Origin: Microglena sp. YARC
Lineage: Eukaryota > Chlorophyta > Chlorophyceae > Chlamydomonadales > Chlamydomonadaceae
DNA: 64,000 nucleotides
Assembly: GCA_022414725.1 (NCBI GenBank)
Contig: CM039463.1
Location: forward strand, 51,981,277-52,045,276
Reading direction: 5' to 3'
Made by a program: the position numbers and the translations under genes. Shown here one piece after another: positions 51,997 to 63,160 of the stretch (position 1 is the stretch's first letter; every line of letters starts with the position of its first letter). A model generated the notes under the pieces. That model had not been told where the DNA came from. It did no database searches and saw only the letters and a list, made by a program, of their open reading frames with translations.

Positions 51997-52019
51997 CTTT
52001 GTGTAATTGCTATATTCTG

Positions 52020-52258
52020 CAGCAGCAGCAGCAGCAGCAGCAGGTTGGTGTAATATGCTATACACCGTATGTATCGGTGTAATAGCTGCATGGCTGTGGT
52101 AATCGCTGCATGGCGCTATGTATTTGGTGATAAATAAATAAATAGTACGCCTTGCTACAAGGCGTGAGGTTGAGGGGGCCAGCCTGTTTGCTTTCACTGG
52201 GGCCAACCAACAATAGAGGGGTGGGGTGGGGTGGGGTGGGTGGGGTGGGGAGGGGCTA
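52020..52258. other. (CAG)n and gtgtaat/gcatggcgc repeats, G-run
   Basis: The ctgcagcagcag, ttggtgtaatatgc, gctgcatggcgctatg modules also make up 63150-64000. A (GGGGT)n run is at 52220-52255. No exon seen. Confidence 0.6.
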
Positions 52259-52590
52259 TCATCCCCCTGGGGGAGAGTGTTGGGCCTGTTCCATGTGTCT
52301 TCTGCACGTGACAATTGACTGGAAGGAGACAGTGGCATGGGTGTGGAGTTTGGTGCAGAGCTTGAGGGCGGCTACTTTGGAGATACCTAAGCCGGCGAGG
52401 TGGGGAGGTGCATAGATAGGTATGGTCCCTGTGGTACCCAATGTAACAACTGAGTATATCACGTTATATCCCTGATCTTTCAGAGCCTGTGATAGGGTCT
52501 TGTGTCGATTCCCCTTTTCCGCATATTTAAACGAGTGGTTGGTGTCAGAGCAGTAGCCGACTTCAACTATGTAGATGGGGGGACATTAGG
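52259..52590 (-). pseudogene. LINE RT C-terminal fragment
   Basis: Minus frame: E-V-G-Y-C-S-D-T-N-H, K-Y-A-E-K-G-N-R-H-K-T-L-S-Q-A-L, G-T-T-G-T-I-P-I-Y and I-V-T-C-R-R-H-M-E, then stop. This resembles the C-terminal region after RT in some non-LTR elements (E-V-G-Y-C-x-D-T...K...L...G-x-x-G-x-x-P). The RT core is absent. Third LINE type in the window. Confidence 0.6.
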
Positions 52591-52599
52591 TGGGATTGG

Positions 52600-52874
52600 A
52601 GCATGTTTGTTGATTCGGGGTCAAGAGGAGGTCTGGTCTGAGTTTGTTCCAGGTGGTTTGGGCCATGTTTGGAGGTTTCAGCCACGAGGGCGGCCTGTTC
52701 CCCAGTACCTCACTGGGGAGGTACTCAGGGATTGTTTTTTCAAATCTGAAAGTGACTTTTTGCTAGCTTTTTGGTTTTAGTCCTCCTCCAAGAACAGCCT
52801 CCATATAGCTATTTCTGGGCGGCCCAAAGGGCTGCCCCAGGGGGCAGCGCCTTGAGCTGGGGGGGGGGGGGACT

Positions 52875-52919
<45 letters not shown>

Positions 52920-53000
52920 CATGGGGAATCATACATGATAGACCAGACAGTATGGACCAATGCATGGCGGGCAGTGACTTATTCCCCAGCCGGGCCTGCA
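52600..53000. other. No gene; long poly-G tract
   Basis: About 60 nearly pure G at 52860-52918, followed by tcatggggaatcata. Confidence 0.6.
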
Positions 53001-53007
53001 CCGCTTT

Positions 53008-53469
53008 CTACCTTGGGTAATCTGTCATGGGTCTGCCACTGGCAAGCAGGTCATGCACCACCACCAGCTGCTTCACTGTCCCTGGGTCAAGCTTTGCCTT
53101 CTGCTCCCTCAGCACCTTCGCAGCATTAGCCTCAGCAGCAGCCGGTGTAAAGAAGCGAGCCAGGGTCTGCTGACTTTTGATGTGGGTCACTGTCTTCTCA
53201 TGACCCTTTACACCACACATCTTACTGTCGAAAGTAGAAGTGCATACAGAGCATCTGACTTTCTATCGACCATCTTGTACTCCAGCACAAGCGAGCCACG
53301 GACGCCCCTCGAGCCAAGGCGCCTTTAGCTTCACTGTTCCTTGGTTAAGATACCTATCCTTGTAGCCACCAAGACTGAGACCTCTCTTCGCCTTCTTGGG
53401 AACGGGCGAGTCTGAATGTGAATCTGAAGGCGAGTCTTGAGGCGGCATGCTCGAGAACTTCAAACACAA
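53008..53469 (-). pseudogene. Transposon-type zinc-finger fragment
   Basis: Minus frame from 53445: Pro/Ser-rich start with P-K-K-A-K-R (NLS-like), Y-L-N-Q-G-T-V-K, W-L-E-G-R-P-W-L-A-C, a TAG at about 53261, then C-S-V-C-T-S-T-F-D, K-G-H-E-K-T-V-T-H-I-K-S and a tail ending D-Y-P-R. The C-x2-C ... H-x5-H spacing and the following H-I-K-S resemble BED/TTF-type fingers at the N-terminus of hAT-like transposases. The in-frame stop and lack of a transposase core make it a remnant. Confidence 0.5.
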
Positions 53470-53884
53470 CAGGATGGCCGAGCCATCAAGCTAGCTAATG
53501 AAGTACGGTTTGGGTTAATGGGTCGAGGATTCGAGAACTTCGAGTCGAGATTGAATGAGGGAAATAAGTTGTGAAGTTGGTCGGAGCTATTCTTGGTGTC
53601 GAGGTGCACGAGGTTATTTATGGTGACCTGGCGACCTGCCAGCTAGGTCTTTCCAGGTTCAGGAATCAGAAGTACTGGAGTCTGTGTCGAACTGTCGAAT
53701 TGGGTTCTCTGTAGCGATTTGTGTCGAATTGGGTTCTTTCTAGCGATTTGGGTCTGGGTGCAGGAATCTCAAATCGGATCTCATCTAGCGATTTGCTCGC
53801 CCAAAACGGGGTCAAAACTAGCGATCGCTATATATAGCGGGAAAATAAATCACTGGAGGTACTCAAGTTTGCCAGCGTCTATGT

Positions 53885-53950
53885 ATATTATATATATATA
53901 TATATTATATATATATATATATATATATGTATATGGTGCTCCCTCTCTCC

Positions 53951-54013
<63 letters not shown>

Positions 54014-54062
54014 GATCATGGTCGTGGTCGTGGTCGCGGTCGTGGTCGTGGTCGTGGTGGTG
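53885..54062. repeat. (TA)n, (CT)n and (GGTCGT)n microsatellites
   Basis: tatatata to 53930, ctctctct at 53942-53968, tatata to 54010, then cgtggtcgtggtcgcggtcg to 54060. Confidence 0.9.
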
Positions 54063-54977
54063 TCATCATCGCGTACTCACGTGCCATGGGCGTGCGAAGT
54101 GTAACCGACTTGCAACCGACTTTCCGTACACCCAAGTCTTTGCCCAGCAAAATTTTCAATGACAGAAACAGCAGATGCGCTAAGCTATGCGCGCTCGCTC
54201 ATTTTATGTGAGATCCTCTCCTCGGAGGTCGTTTGCTGACCCTAAGATCGCTTTGCATGGCGCTCGGAATAATAGTTTTCAGTGTTTTGGTTCTTCACGG
54301 AGCGACCTGCAGCTATTGCTCCAGAACTTTCACTTCGGCTCATGATTCGGCTGGCCCTTGACTTTCACTTGCCTCACGCATGCGCACTTGATTCTTCATC
54401 TCAGCATGACAGTCGTCATCTCATTATGCTTTCACATCGCCTGATTCGCTACCACATCGCCTGATTCGTGATTGGAGATAGTTGACTTCCATTCTCCAGC
54501 CTTTCTGCAGGCTCTATTGATACAGTCATCTTGCTGCGAGCTAAGACACTCGCACGGCTCATGGTATCTCTGCACGATCTAAGTCCCTGCAACCCTGTCA
54601 CAGTGTGACGTTCTTCCGACTTCCGATCTTCTTCCTGCATGCTCCTTGCACCGCGTGCAATACCTCTTCAAGATCTACCCCGCCCCACCCCACACCACTC
54701 CCTGCAACCCTGCAACGATAAGGTTATTTTCGCGCTGGGCTGTAGCGAGTGCGTGGCAGAGTTGACCGAACGAAGGCCCTTTCGGGAAACAGCTTGCACG
54801 CCCAACCAGGTATCTATGCGCGAAGAGGAAGCTACAGGTAAGCAGCTTTGCTCTCGCGCAATTCCGATGTTTTAAGCTGAGTCTGAAACTGGGCAGACGT
54901 TCGTTTGCAATTTCCAAAAGTCTTCTCATTTCCGCGTCGTCTGACGAAACGTCCAAACGTCTGCGCGATTTCGAACT
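54063..54977. other. No gene recognised
   Basis: Normal-complexity sequence. The duplicated cgcctgattcg module at 54438 and 54460 is the only structure noted. Confidence 0.3.
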
Positions 54978-54989
54978 CAGCTGGCAGCT

Positions 54990-55800
54990 AACTCACCAGA
55001 TGTAAACGTACGCCACGCTTAGGTACAAATCCTATGCATGGCGTACGTTCGCCCGACGGCATCCATAGCCCCAACGTACGCGAAGCATACGTTCGCCCAC
55101 CTCGAAGCCAACCCAAACGTATGCCATGCATACGTTCGCCCCATGGCATAACCAGCCCAAACGTTAGCAAAGCATACGTTTGCCCCAGCTCGAAGCCAAC
55201 CCGAACGTACACCTGGCATACGTTCGCCCCACCTCGAAGCCAACCCAAACGTATGAAGAGCATTTGTTCGCCCCACGGCTTAACCAGCCCAAACGTAAGC
55301 TTAGCATACGTTTGCCCCACCTCGAAGCCAACCCAAACGTATGCATAGAATACGTTCGCTCCAAGGCATAACCAGCCCAAACGTATGCCTAGCATACGTT
55401 TGCCCCACCTCGCAACCAGCCCAAACGTATACCTAGCATACGTTTGCCCCACCTCGAAGCCAACCCACACGTATGCATAGCATACGTTCGCCCCACCTCG
55501 AAACCAGCCCAAACGTACGCCCAGCATACGTTCTTCCCACCTTGAAACCAGCCCAAACGTACGCCTAGCATACGTTAGTCCCACCTCGAAGCCAACCCAG
55601 ACGTATGCACAGCATACGTTCGCCCCACCTCATAACCAGCCCAAACGGATGCATACCATACGTTCGCCCCACCTTGAAACCAGCCCAAACGTACGCATAG
55701 CATACGTTCGTCCAACGGATTAACCGACCCAAACGTATGCATTCTGTACGTTCGCCCCACTTCGCAACCAGCCCAAACGTGTGCACAGCCGAACCTGGGG
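54990..55800. repeat. Left outer arm, ~44-bp tandem units
   Basis: About 18 units, each holding a near-palindrome cgtatgc-n-gcatacg. The long minus ORFs (A-Y-V-W-A-G-F-E-V-G repeats) are by-products of a repeat free of stops. Confidence 0.85.
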
Positions 55801-56513
55801 GGGAACTGCCATGGCTGCATGGGGGTTTGGTAGGCACTGCCATGGCTGTGAAAGGGTTGGGGGGGCCCTGCCATGGCTTCGTAGGGGTTGGGGGGGCCCT
55901 ACAAGACTGCAATGGCTGTGAAGGGGTTGGGGGGCCCTGCATGGCTGTGAAGGGTTGGGGGGGCCCTGCCATAGCTGTGTAGGGGAGGAGGGCACTACCA
56001 TGGATGTGTAGGGGTGAGGGGGGGGGGCCTGCCATGGCTCTGCAGGGTGGGGGGCCCTGCCATGGATGTGTAGGGGAAGAAGGGCACTGCCATGGATGTG
56101 TAGGGGTGAGGGGGCTCTGCCATGGCTTTGGAGGGGTTGGAGGGGCCCTGCCATGGCTGTGTAGGGGTGGGGGGGCCCTGCCATGGCTCTGCAGATGTGG
56201 GGGGGCCCTGCCATGGATGTGTAGGGGTGAGGGGGCTCTGCCATGGCTTTGGAAGGGTTGGTGGGGCACTAGCAGGGCTGTGTAGGGGTGGGGGGGCACT
56301 GCCATGGCTGTGTAGAAGTGGGGGGCACTGCCATGGCTCTGCAGGGGGGGGGGGGAGGCACTGCCATGGCTGTGTAGGGGTTGGGGGGTCACTACCATGG
56401 CTGTATAGGGTGGGGGGGCACTGCCATGGATTGTATTGGGGTCGGGGGCACTGCCATTGCTGTATGTGTAGGGGAGAGGGGGGGCTGCATTGATGTGTAG
56501 GGGTGTGTGAGGC

Positions 56514-56561
<48 letters not shown>

Positions 56562-57540
56562 CTCTGCCATGGCTGTGTAGGGGTTGGGGGTGCACTGCCA
56601 TGGCTGTGTAGGGGTAGGGGTCACTGCCATTGCTACGTAGGGGTTGGGGGGGTCACTGCCATGGCTGCGTAGGGGTTAGGGGGGAACTGCCATGGCTGTG
56701 AAGGGTTGGGGGCATTGCCATGGCTGCGTAGGGCTTGGGGGGCACTACCCACGGCCGTTGTAGGGGTGGGGGGCACTGCAATGTTGTGTAGGGTGGGGGG
56801 GCACTGCCATGGATTGTATTGGGGTGGCGGGCGCTGGCCACTTTTGCTGTAGTAGGGGAGGGTGCGGGGGCTGCCATTGATGGTGGAGGTGCGTGTGTGT
56901 GTGTGTGTGTGTGGGGGGGCGGGGGGGGGGGGAGGCACTGCCATGGCTGTGTAGGGTTGGGGGGGGCACTGCCATGGCTGTGTAGGGCTCGGGGGCGGAT
57001 ACTGCCATGCCTGAATTGGGGTGGGGGGCACTGCCCATGCCTGGTGTAGGGGTAGGGGGGGCAATGCCATTGCTTACTTAGGGTGGGGGGGGGGGGGGGT
57101 CACTGCCATGGCTGTGTAAGTAGGCGGGGGTAGGGGGCGAAATGTCATGGCTGTGAAGGGGTTGAGGGCATTACCATGGCTGCGTAGGGCTTGGGGGCGG
57201 TACTACCATGGCCGTGTGGGGTGGGGGGCACTGCTATGTTGTGTTAGGAGGGGGGGGGGGGGGGGGCACTGCCCATGGATTGTATTGGTGTGGGGGGCAC
57301 TTGCCATTGCTGTGTAGGGGAGGGGGGGCTACCATTGATGTGTAGGGTGGGTGCGTGGTGGTGGTGGTGTGTGTGGGGGGTGGTGGGGTGGGGGGGGGGG
57401 GGGGGGGACTTTCCATGGCTGTGTAGGGGTGGGTGGGATCTGCCATGGCTGTGTAGGGGTTGGTGGATCTGCCATGGCTGTGTAGGGGTGGTGTGGCACT
57501 GACATGTCTGTGTAGGGGTGCAGGGGCACTGCCATGGCTG
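55801..57540. repeat. Left inner arm, ~30-bp tandem units
   Basis: ccatggctgtgtaggggtgg, ggggcactg and variants, with G-runs and a tgtgtgtg segment at 56510-56560 and 56890-56935. Confidence 0.85.
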
Positions 57541-58505
57541 CGTAGGGTCTAGTCAGGTTCTATTGTAATGCGAGTCTTGCCATTAATGCCAACTTGAGTC
57601 TGGCTTTAGTGTGACTCGAATATGGCTTGAATGTGGCTCGAGTCTGGCTTTAAAGTAACTGAAGTATTGATAAAATGTCGAGAACTCGAATCTTGGTATT
57701 AATGAAACTCGAGTCTGACTTTAATTTAGATCGATTTTGGCTTTAAATTAACTGCAGCATTTATATTACTTAACTCGAGTTTGCCATAAATGTAACTCGA
57801 GTCTTGATATTCATGTGACTAGAGTCTGGGTTTAATGCAACTCGAGTCTAGCTTTAAAGTAACTGCAGTATTGATATATTGTAAGTACGATGTAGTCTGG
57901 CTTTAATGTAACTCGAGTCTTACTTGGTAATAATGTAAATCAAATCTTTGTATTAATGTTACTCGAATCTGGCTTTAATTCAACACGAGTTTGGCTTTAA
58001 AGTAGCTGAAGTATTGGTATAACAAATTATGATTCTGGCTTTTATGTAACTCGAGTCTGCCATTAATGTAACTCGAGTCTTGGTTTTAATGTAACTGGAG
58101 TTTGGCTTTGATGCAACTCGAGTCTGGTTTGAAAGTAACTGTGGTATCGGTATAAGTATATAATGCAAGTCTAGTCTGGATTTAATGTTACTCGAGTCTT
58201 GGTAGTAATGTAACTCGAATCCTGGTTTTAATGTAACTCGAGTCTGAATTTAATTGAACTCGAGTCTTTTTCTAAAGTCACTGTAGTATTGGTATAATGT
58301 TATTTGAGACTGCCTTTTAAATGTAACTAAATTCTTGGTTATAAATGTAACTTTGAGTCTAGCTTTAATGCAAAACTCGAGGTCTGGCTTTATTTAATTG
58401 AAGCCTGGCTTTAAAGAAATGCAGTATTTATTTATTGCAACACGAGTCTTTCTTTAATTTAATTCGAGTCTTGGTATTAATGCAACTCGAATCTGGATGT
58501 ATTAT
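57541..58505. repeat. Central spacer with ~28-30-bp taactcgagtctggctttaa repeats
   Basis: Degenerate array of atgtaactcgagtctggctt and ggtattaatgtaactc units. No ORF of interest. Confidence 0.75.
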
Positions 58506-60690
58506 AACTCTAATCCACCCCCTACACAGCCATGGCAATGACCCGAACAAACTACATAGCCGTGGGATACCCCCCCACCCACCCCACCCACCCACCCCGC
58601 CCTACACAACAATGGCAAAGCCCCTCCATGTGCCTACACTGCCATGGCAGTGCCTCCGCCGCCCAAACCCCCCTACGGAAGCCATGGCAGTTTTCCTCCC
58701 AACCCCTACACAGCCATGGCAGTGCCCCCCCAACCCTTACACAGCCATGGCAGTTTGCCCCTCCACCCCACCACAGCCATGGAAGTGCCCTCCAACCCTA
58801 CACAGACTTGGCAGTGGCGCCCCCCCACCCCTACACAGACTTGGATTGGCCAGTGTTCCCCCCAACCCCTTTTCACAGCGATGCAGTGGGAGCCCCCCCC
58901 AAGCAACCCCTACACAGCTGTGGTAGTTCCCCCCAACCCCTACACAGCCATGGCAGTGCCCCCCAACCCTTACACAGCCATGGCAGTGCCCCTCCACCCC
59001 ACACAGCCATGGAGTGGCCCTCACCCCTATACAGACCTTGGCAGTGCCCCCCCGCCCACCCCTACACAGACCTTGGCAGTGTCCCCCCAACCCCTTCACA
59101 GACTTGGCAGTGCCCCCCCAAGCAACCTCTACACAGCCGTGGCAGTACCCCCCCTCCCCTACACATCCATTGGCAGTTCCCCCCCCAACCCTACACGGCC
59201 ATAGCATGGCAGTGCCCCCCCACCCCTCCACAAAGCCATGCCAGTGCCCCACCAACCCCTCCACAGCCATTGGCAGAGCCCCCTCACCCCTACACATCCA
59301 TGCAGTGCCCCCCCTCCCTTACACGGCAATAGCAGTGCCCCGCCCCCTCCCCAATACAAGCCATGCAGCGCCCCCCCCACCCCTACACATCATGGCAGTG
59401 CCTCCCACCCCTACACAGCCATGGTAGTGCCCCCCCAACCCCTGCGCAGCCATGGCAGTGCCTCCCCAACCCCTTACATGGCCATAGCCATGGTAGTGTC
59501 CAACCCCCACCCCTCCACAGCCATTGGCCCAGTTAACCCACCAACCCCTCCACAGTCCATGGCAGTCCCCCCCACCCCTACACATCATAGGCAGCCGGCC
59601 TCCCACCCCTACACAGCCATGACAGTGTACCCCCCCCCCTACACCAGCCATGCAGTGACCCCCCAACCCTTACACCAGCCATGCCAGTGCCCCACCAACC
59701 CCTCCACAGCCATGGCAGAGCCCCCTCACCCCTACACATCCATGGCAGAGCCCCTCCTCCCCTACCCCTTTATTTGGCAGGCCCCCCAATCCTACACAGC
59801 CATGGCAGTGCCCCCCTACCCCCCTACACAGCCATAGCAGTAGTACCCCCCCCACCCCTGCAGAGCCATGGCAGCTGCCCCCCATCCACCCCTACACAGC
59901 AATGCCCCCAGTGCCCCCCAACCCCTCCACAGCCATGCAGAGCCCCCTAAACCCTACACATCCATGGCAGTTGCCCCTCCTCCCCTACACAGCTATGGCA
60001 GGGCCACCCCAACCCTACACATCCATGGCAGATTGGCAGGCCCCTCCCAACCCCTTCACAGCCATGGCAGGGCCCCCTCAACCCCTACGCAGCCATGGCA
60101 GGCCCCTCCAACCCCTCCCAAATCCACGCAGAGCCCCCTCACCCCTAATACATCCATGGCAGTGCCCTTCCCTCCCCTACACATCCATGGCAGCGCCCCC
60201 CCCCCCCCCCCCCCCCCCCCGGTGCAGAGCCATGGCAGCCCCCCCCCCCCCCCCCCCCCCCCCCCCCCTACACATCCATGCAGGCCCCACCAACCCTTCC
60301 AAATCAATGGCAGAGCCCCCTCACCCCTACACATCCATGGCAGTGCCCTCCCCTCCCTACACAGCTATGGCAGGGGCCCCCCAACCCTGCAGAGCCATGG
60401 CAGCCCCCCCCCCCACCACCACCACCACACACCCACCCCACCCACCCCTACACAGCCATGCAGGGCCCACCAACCCCTCCAAATCCATGGCAGAGCCCCT
60501 CACCCTACACATCCATGGCAGTGCCCCTCCCTCCCTACACAGCTATGGCAGGGCCCCCCAACCTTCACAGCCATGGTAGGGCCCCCCCAACCCCTTCACA
60601 GCCATTGCAGCCTTGCAGGCCCCCCCCCCAACCCCTACGCAGCCATGGCAGGCCCCCCCCAACCCTTTCACAGCCATGGCAATGCCCACC
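58506..60690. repeat. Right inner arm (inverse of left inner arm)
   Basis: cccccaacccctacacagcc, atggcagtgcc units, the reverse complement of 55801-57540, with C-runs at 60188-60268. Confidence 0.85.
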
Positions 60691-61465
60691 CAGGTACGGC
60701 TATGCACACGTTTGGGCTGGTTGCGAGGTGGGGCGAACGTACAAAATGCATACGTTTGGGTTGGTTAATCCGTTGGACGAACGTATGCTATGCGTACGTT
60801 TGGGCTGGTTTCAAGGTGGGGCGAACGTATGCTATGCTTACGTTTGGGCTGGTTATGAGGTGGGGCGAACGTATGCTGTGCATACTTCTGGGTTGGCTTC
60901 GAGGTGGGACTAACGTATGCTGGGCGTACGTTTGGGCTGGTTTCGAGGTGGGGCGAACGTACGCACAGCATACGTATGGGCTGGTTATGCGGTGGGGCGA
61001 ACGTATGAAATGCATACGTTTGGGTTGGCTTCGAGGTGGGGCAAACGTATGCTAGGCATACGTTTGGGCTGGTTGCGAGGCGGGGCAAACGTTTGCTAGG
61101 CATACGTTTGAGCTGGTTATGCCGTGGAGCAAACGTATTCTATGCATACGTTTGGGTTGGTTTCAAGGTGGGCGAACGTATGCTATGCTTACGTTTGAGC
61201 TGGTTATGCCGTGGGGCGAACGTATGCTATTCATACGTTTGGGTCGGCTTCGAGGTGGGGCGAACGTATGCCAGGCGTACGTTCGGGTTGGCTTCGAGCT
61301 GGGGCAAACGTATGCTTTGCATACGTTTGGGCTGGTTATGCCATGGGGCGAACGTGTGCTACGCGTACGTTGAGGCGATGGATGCCGTCGGGCAAACGTA
61401 CGCCACGCATAGGATTTGTACCTAAGCGTGGCGTACGTTTACATCTGGTGAGTTAGCTGCAGCTG
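60691..61465. repeat. Right outer arm (inverse of left outer arm)
   Basis: aacgtatgctatgcatacgt, ttgggctggttatg units; closes with cgtacgttt, acatctggtgagttagctg. Confidence 0.85.
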
Positions 61466-61712
61466 GAAACATCATAATTGCTTCTGTTAAACCCATCTGC
61501 TCAAGTGGCCGAGGGAAGATCAGATTAATGGGAACGGAGAAGCAGCGAAGTACGTGTGTGTTGGCGGGTAAAGGGGTGAGGCAAATGTGAGATTGGGCCT
61601 GGGTCGAGGTTTGGGCAGAGTGGGGACTGTGTGTGTGTGGTGTGGGGTGGGGTGGGGGGTGGGGGGGATGCATGTGATGGGAGGGATAAGTGTGTGGGTA
61701 GTTGTTGGTGCT

Positions 61713-61743
<31 letters not shown>

Positions 61744-61914
61744 ATGCGTCAGCATTTGAAGTGGGGGAAACATGATGACTGTGTTTATGAGAGGGGTGGA
61801 GGTGAGGACATATGTGTAGCCCATTCTGTAACCCAGCCCCACAGGCACCCTATTATGATTGGGGTGGGGGTGATGTGTGTCTGTGTGGCAACCGGCCCAC
61901 ACGGGCTACCTTAC
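61466..61914. other. No gene recognised; GT and poly-G runs
   Basis: tgtgtgtggtgtggggtggg and a G-run at 61710-61740. Confidence 0.4.
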
Positions 61915-63160
61915 TAGTATATATATTATATATATATATATATAAATATGTGGTGCTGTGTATATGGTGCTATATATATGGTGCTGTGTATACGGTGCTG
62001 CATAAATGGTGCTATATGTATGGTGCTGTGTATATGGTGCTATATGTATGGTGCTGTGTAAATGGTGCTATATGTATGGTGCTGTGTATATGGTGCTATA
62101 TGTATGGTGCTGTGTATATGGTGCTATATGTATGGTGCTGTGTATATGGTGCTATATGTATGGTGCTGTGTATATGGTGCTATATGTATGGTGCTATGTA
62201 TATGGTGCTATATGTATGGTGCTGTGTATATGGTGCTATATGTATGGGTGCTGGTGTATATGGTGCTATATCGGTGTATGGTGCTGTGTATATGTGCTAT
62301 ATGTATGTGCTGTGTATATGTGCTATATGTATGGTGCTGTGTATATGGTGCTATATGTATGGTGCTGTGTATATGGTGCTATATGTATGGTGCTGTGTAT
62401 ATGGTGCTATATGTATGGTGCTGTGTATATGGTGCTATATGTATGGTGCTATGTGCTATATATGGGCTATATGTATGGTGCTGTGTATATGGTGCTATAT
62501 GTATGGTGCTGTGTATATGGTGCTATATGTATGGTGCTGTGTATATGGTGCTATATGTATGGTGCTGTGTATATGGTGCTATATGTATGGTGCTGTGTAT
62601 ATGGTGCTATATGTATGGTGCTGTGTATATGGTGCTATATGTATGGTGCTGTGTATATGGTGCTATATGTATGGTGCTGTGTATATGGTGCTATATGTAT
62701 GGTGCTGTGTATATGGTGCTATATGTATAGTGCTGTGTATATGGTGCTATATGTATGGTGCTGTGTATATGGTGCTATATGTATGGTGCTGTGTATATGG
62801 TGCTATATGTATGGTGCTGTGTATATGGTGCTATATGTATGGTGTGTGCTGTGCTGTGTATATGGTGCTATATGTATGGTGCTATATATATGGTGCTATA
62901 TGTATGGTGCTATGTATATGGTGCTATATGTATGGTGCTGTGTATATGGTGCTATATATATGGTGCTGTGTTTTTGGTGCTTTATGTATGGTGCTGTGTA
63001 TATGGTGCTGTGTATATGGCGCTATATGTATGGTGCTGTGTATATGGTGCTATATGTATGGTGCTGTGTATATGGTGCTATACATATGGTGCTGTGTATA
63101 TGGTGCTGTGTATATGGTGCTATATATATGGTGCTATATATATGGTGCTCTATTGGTGTA
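61915..63160. repeat. 14-bp minisatellite (tatatggtgctgtg / tatatggtgctata)
   Basis: About 85 units, mostly an alternating 28-bp higher-order pair (tatatggtgctatatgtatg then gtgctgtg). The 250-450-codon Cys/Tyr/Met ORFs on plus are by-products. Confidence 0.95.

Larger units (their letters stand above)
45957..52019 (-). other. Gene model: GT10 alpha-1,3-fucosyltransferase (C-terminal six exons)
   Basis: Exons 5' to 3' on the minus strand: 51996(or 52019)-51895, 51393-51299, 50502-50369, 49709-49535, 47699-47616, 46005-45957. Donor/acceptor phases agree at every junction (0, 2, 1, 2, 2). The product would transfer fucose from GDP-fucose to N-acetylglucosamine or a related acceptor in the Golgi. 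Six of the segments' motifs are those of GT10 in the right order, ending with a Cys-x2-Cys C-terminus. N-terminal exons (signal anchor, stem) were not found; transposon remnants occupy 52.2-53.5 kb, so they may lie beyond 54 kb or the gene may be truncated. All introns hold tandem copies of the exon edges. Confidence 0.8.
54978..61465. mobile_element. Fold-back (giant inverted repeat) element, ~6.5 kb
   Basis: Outer arms 54978-55800 and 60690-61465 are inverted copies, starting cagctg, cagctaactcaccagatg, taaacgtacgcc at each end. Each arm is a tandem array of ~44-bp units (aaacgtatgcctagcatacg, tttgccccacctcgcaacca, gccc). Inner arms 55800-57540 and 58510-60690 are inverted arrays of ~30-bp units (ccatggctgtgtaggggttg, ggggcactg). 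The central 57545-58505 is non-inverted. No transposase frame. No convincing target duplication (gaact versus gaaac). Confidence 0.8.

Noticed and set aside
53008..53469. Functional zinc-finger gene
   Set aside because: In-frame TAG between the two halves and no transposase core; treated as a remnant.
55565..61055. Pro/His/Gly-rich and A-Y-V-W-A-G repeat ORFs
   Set aside because: By-products of the inverted arrays of the fold-back element.
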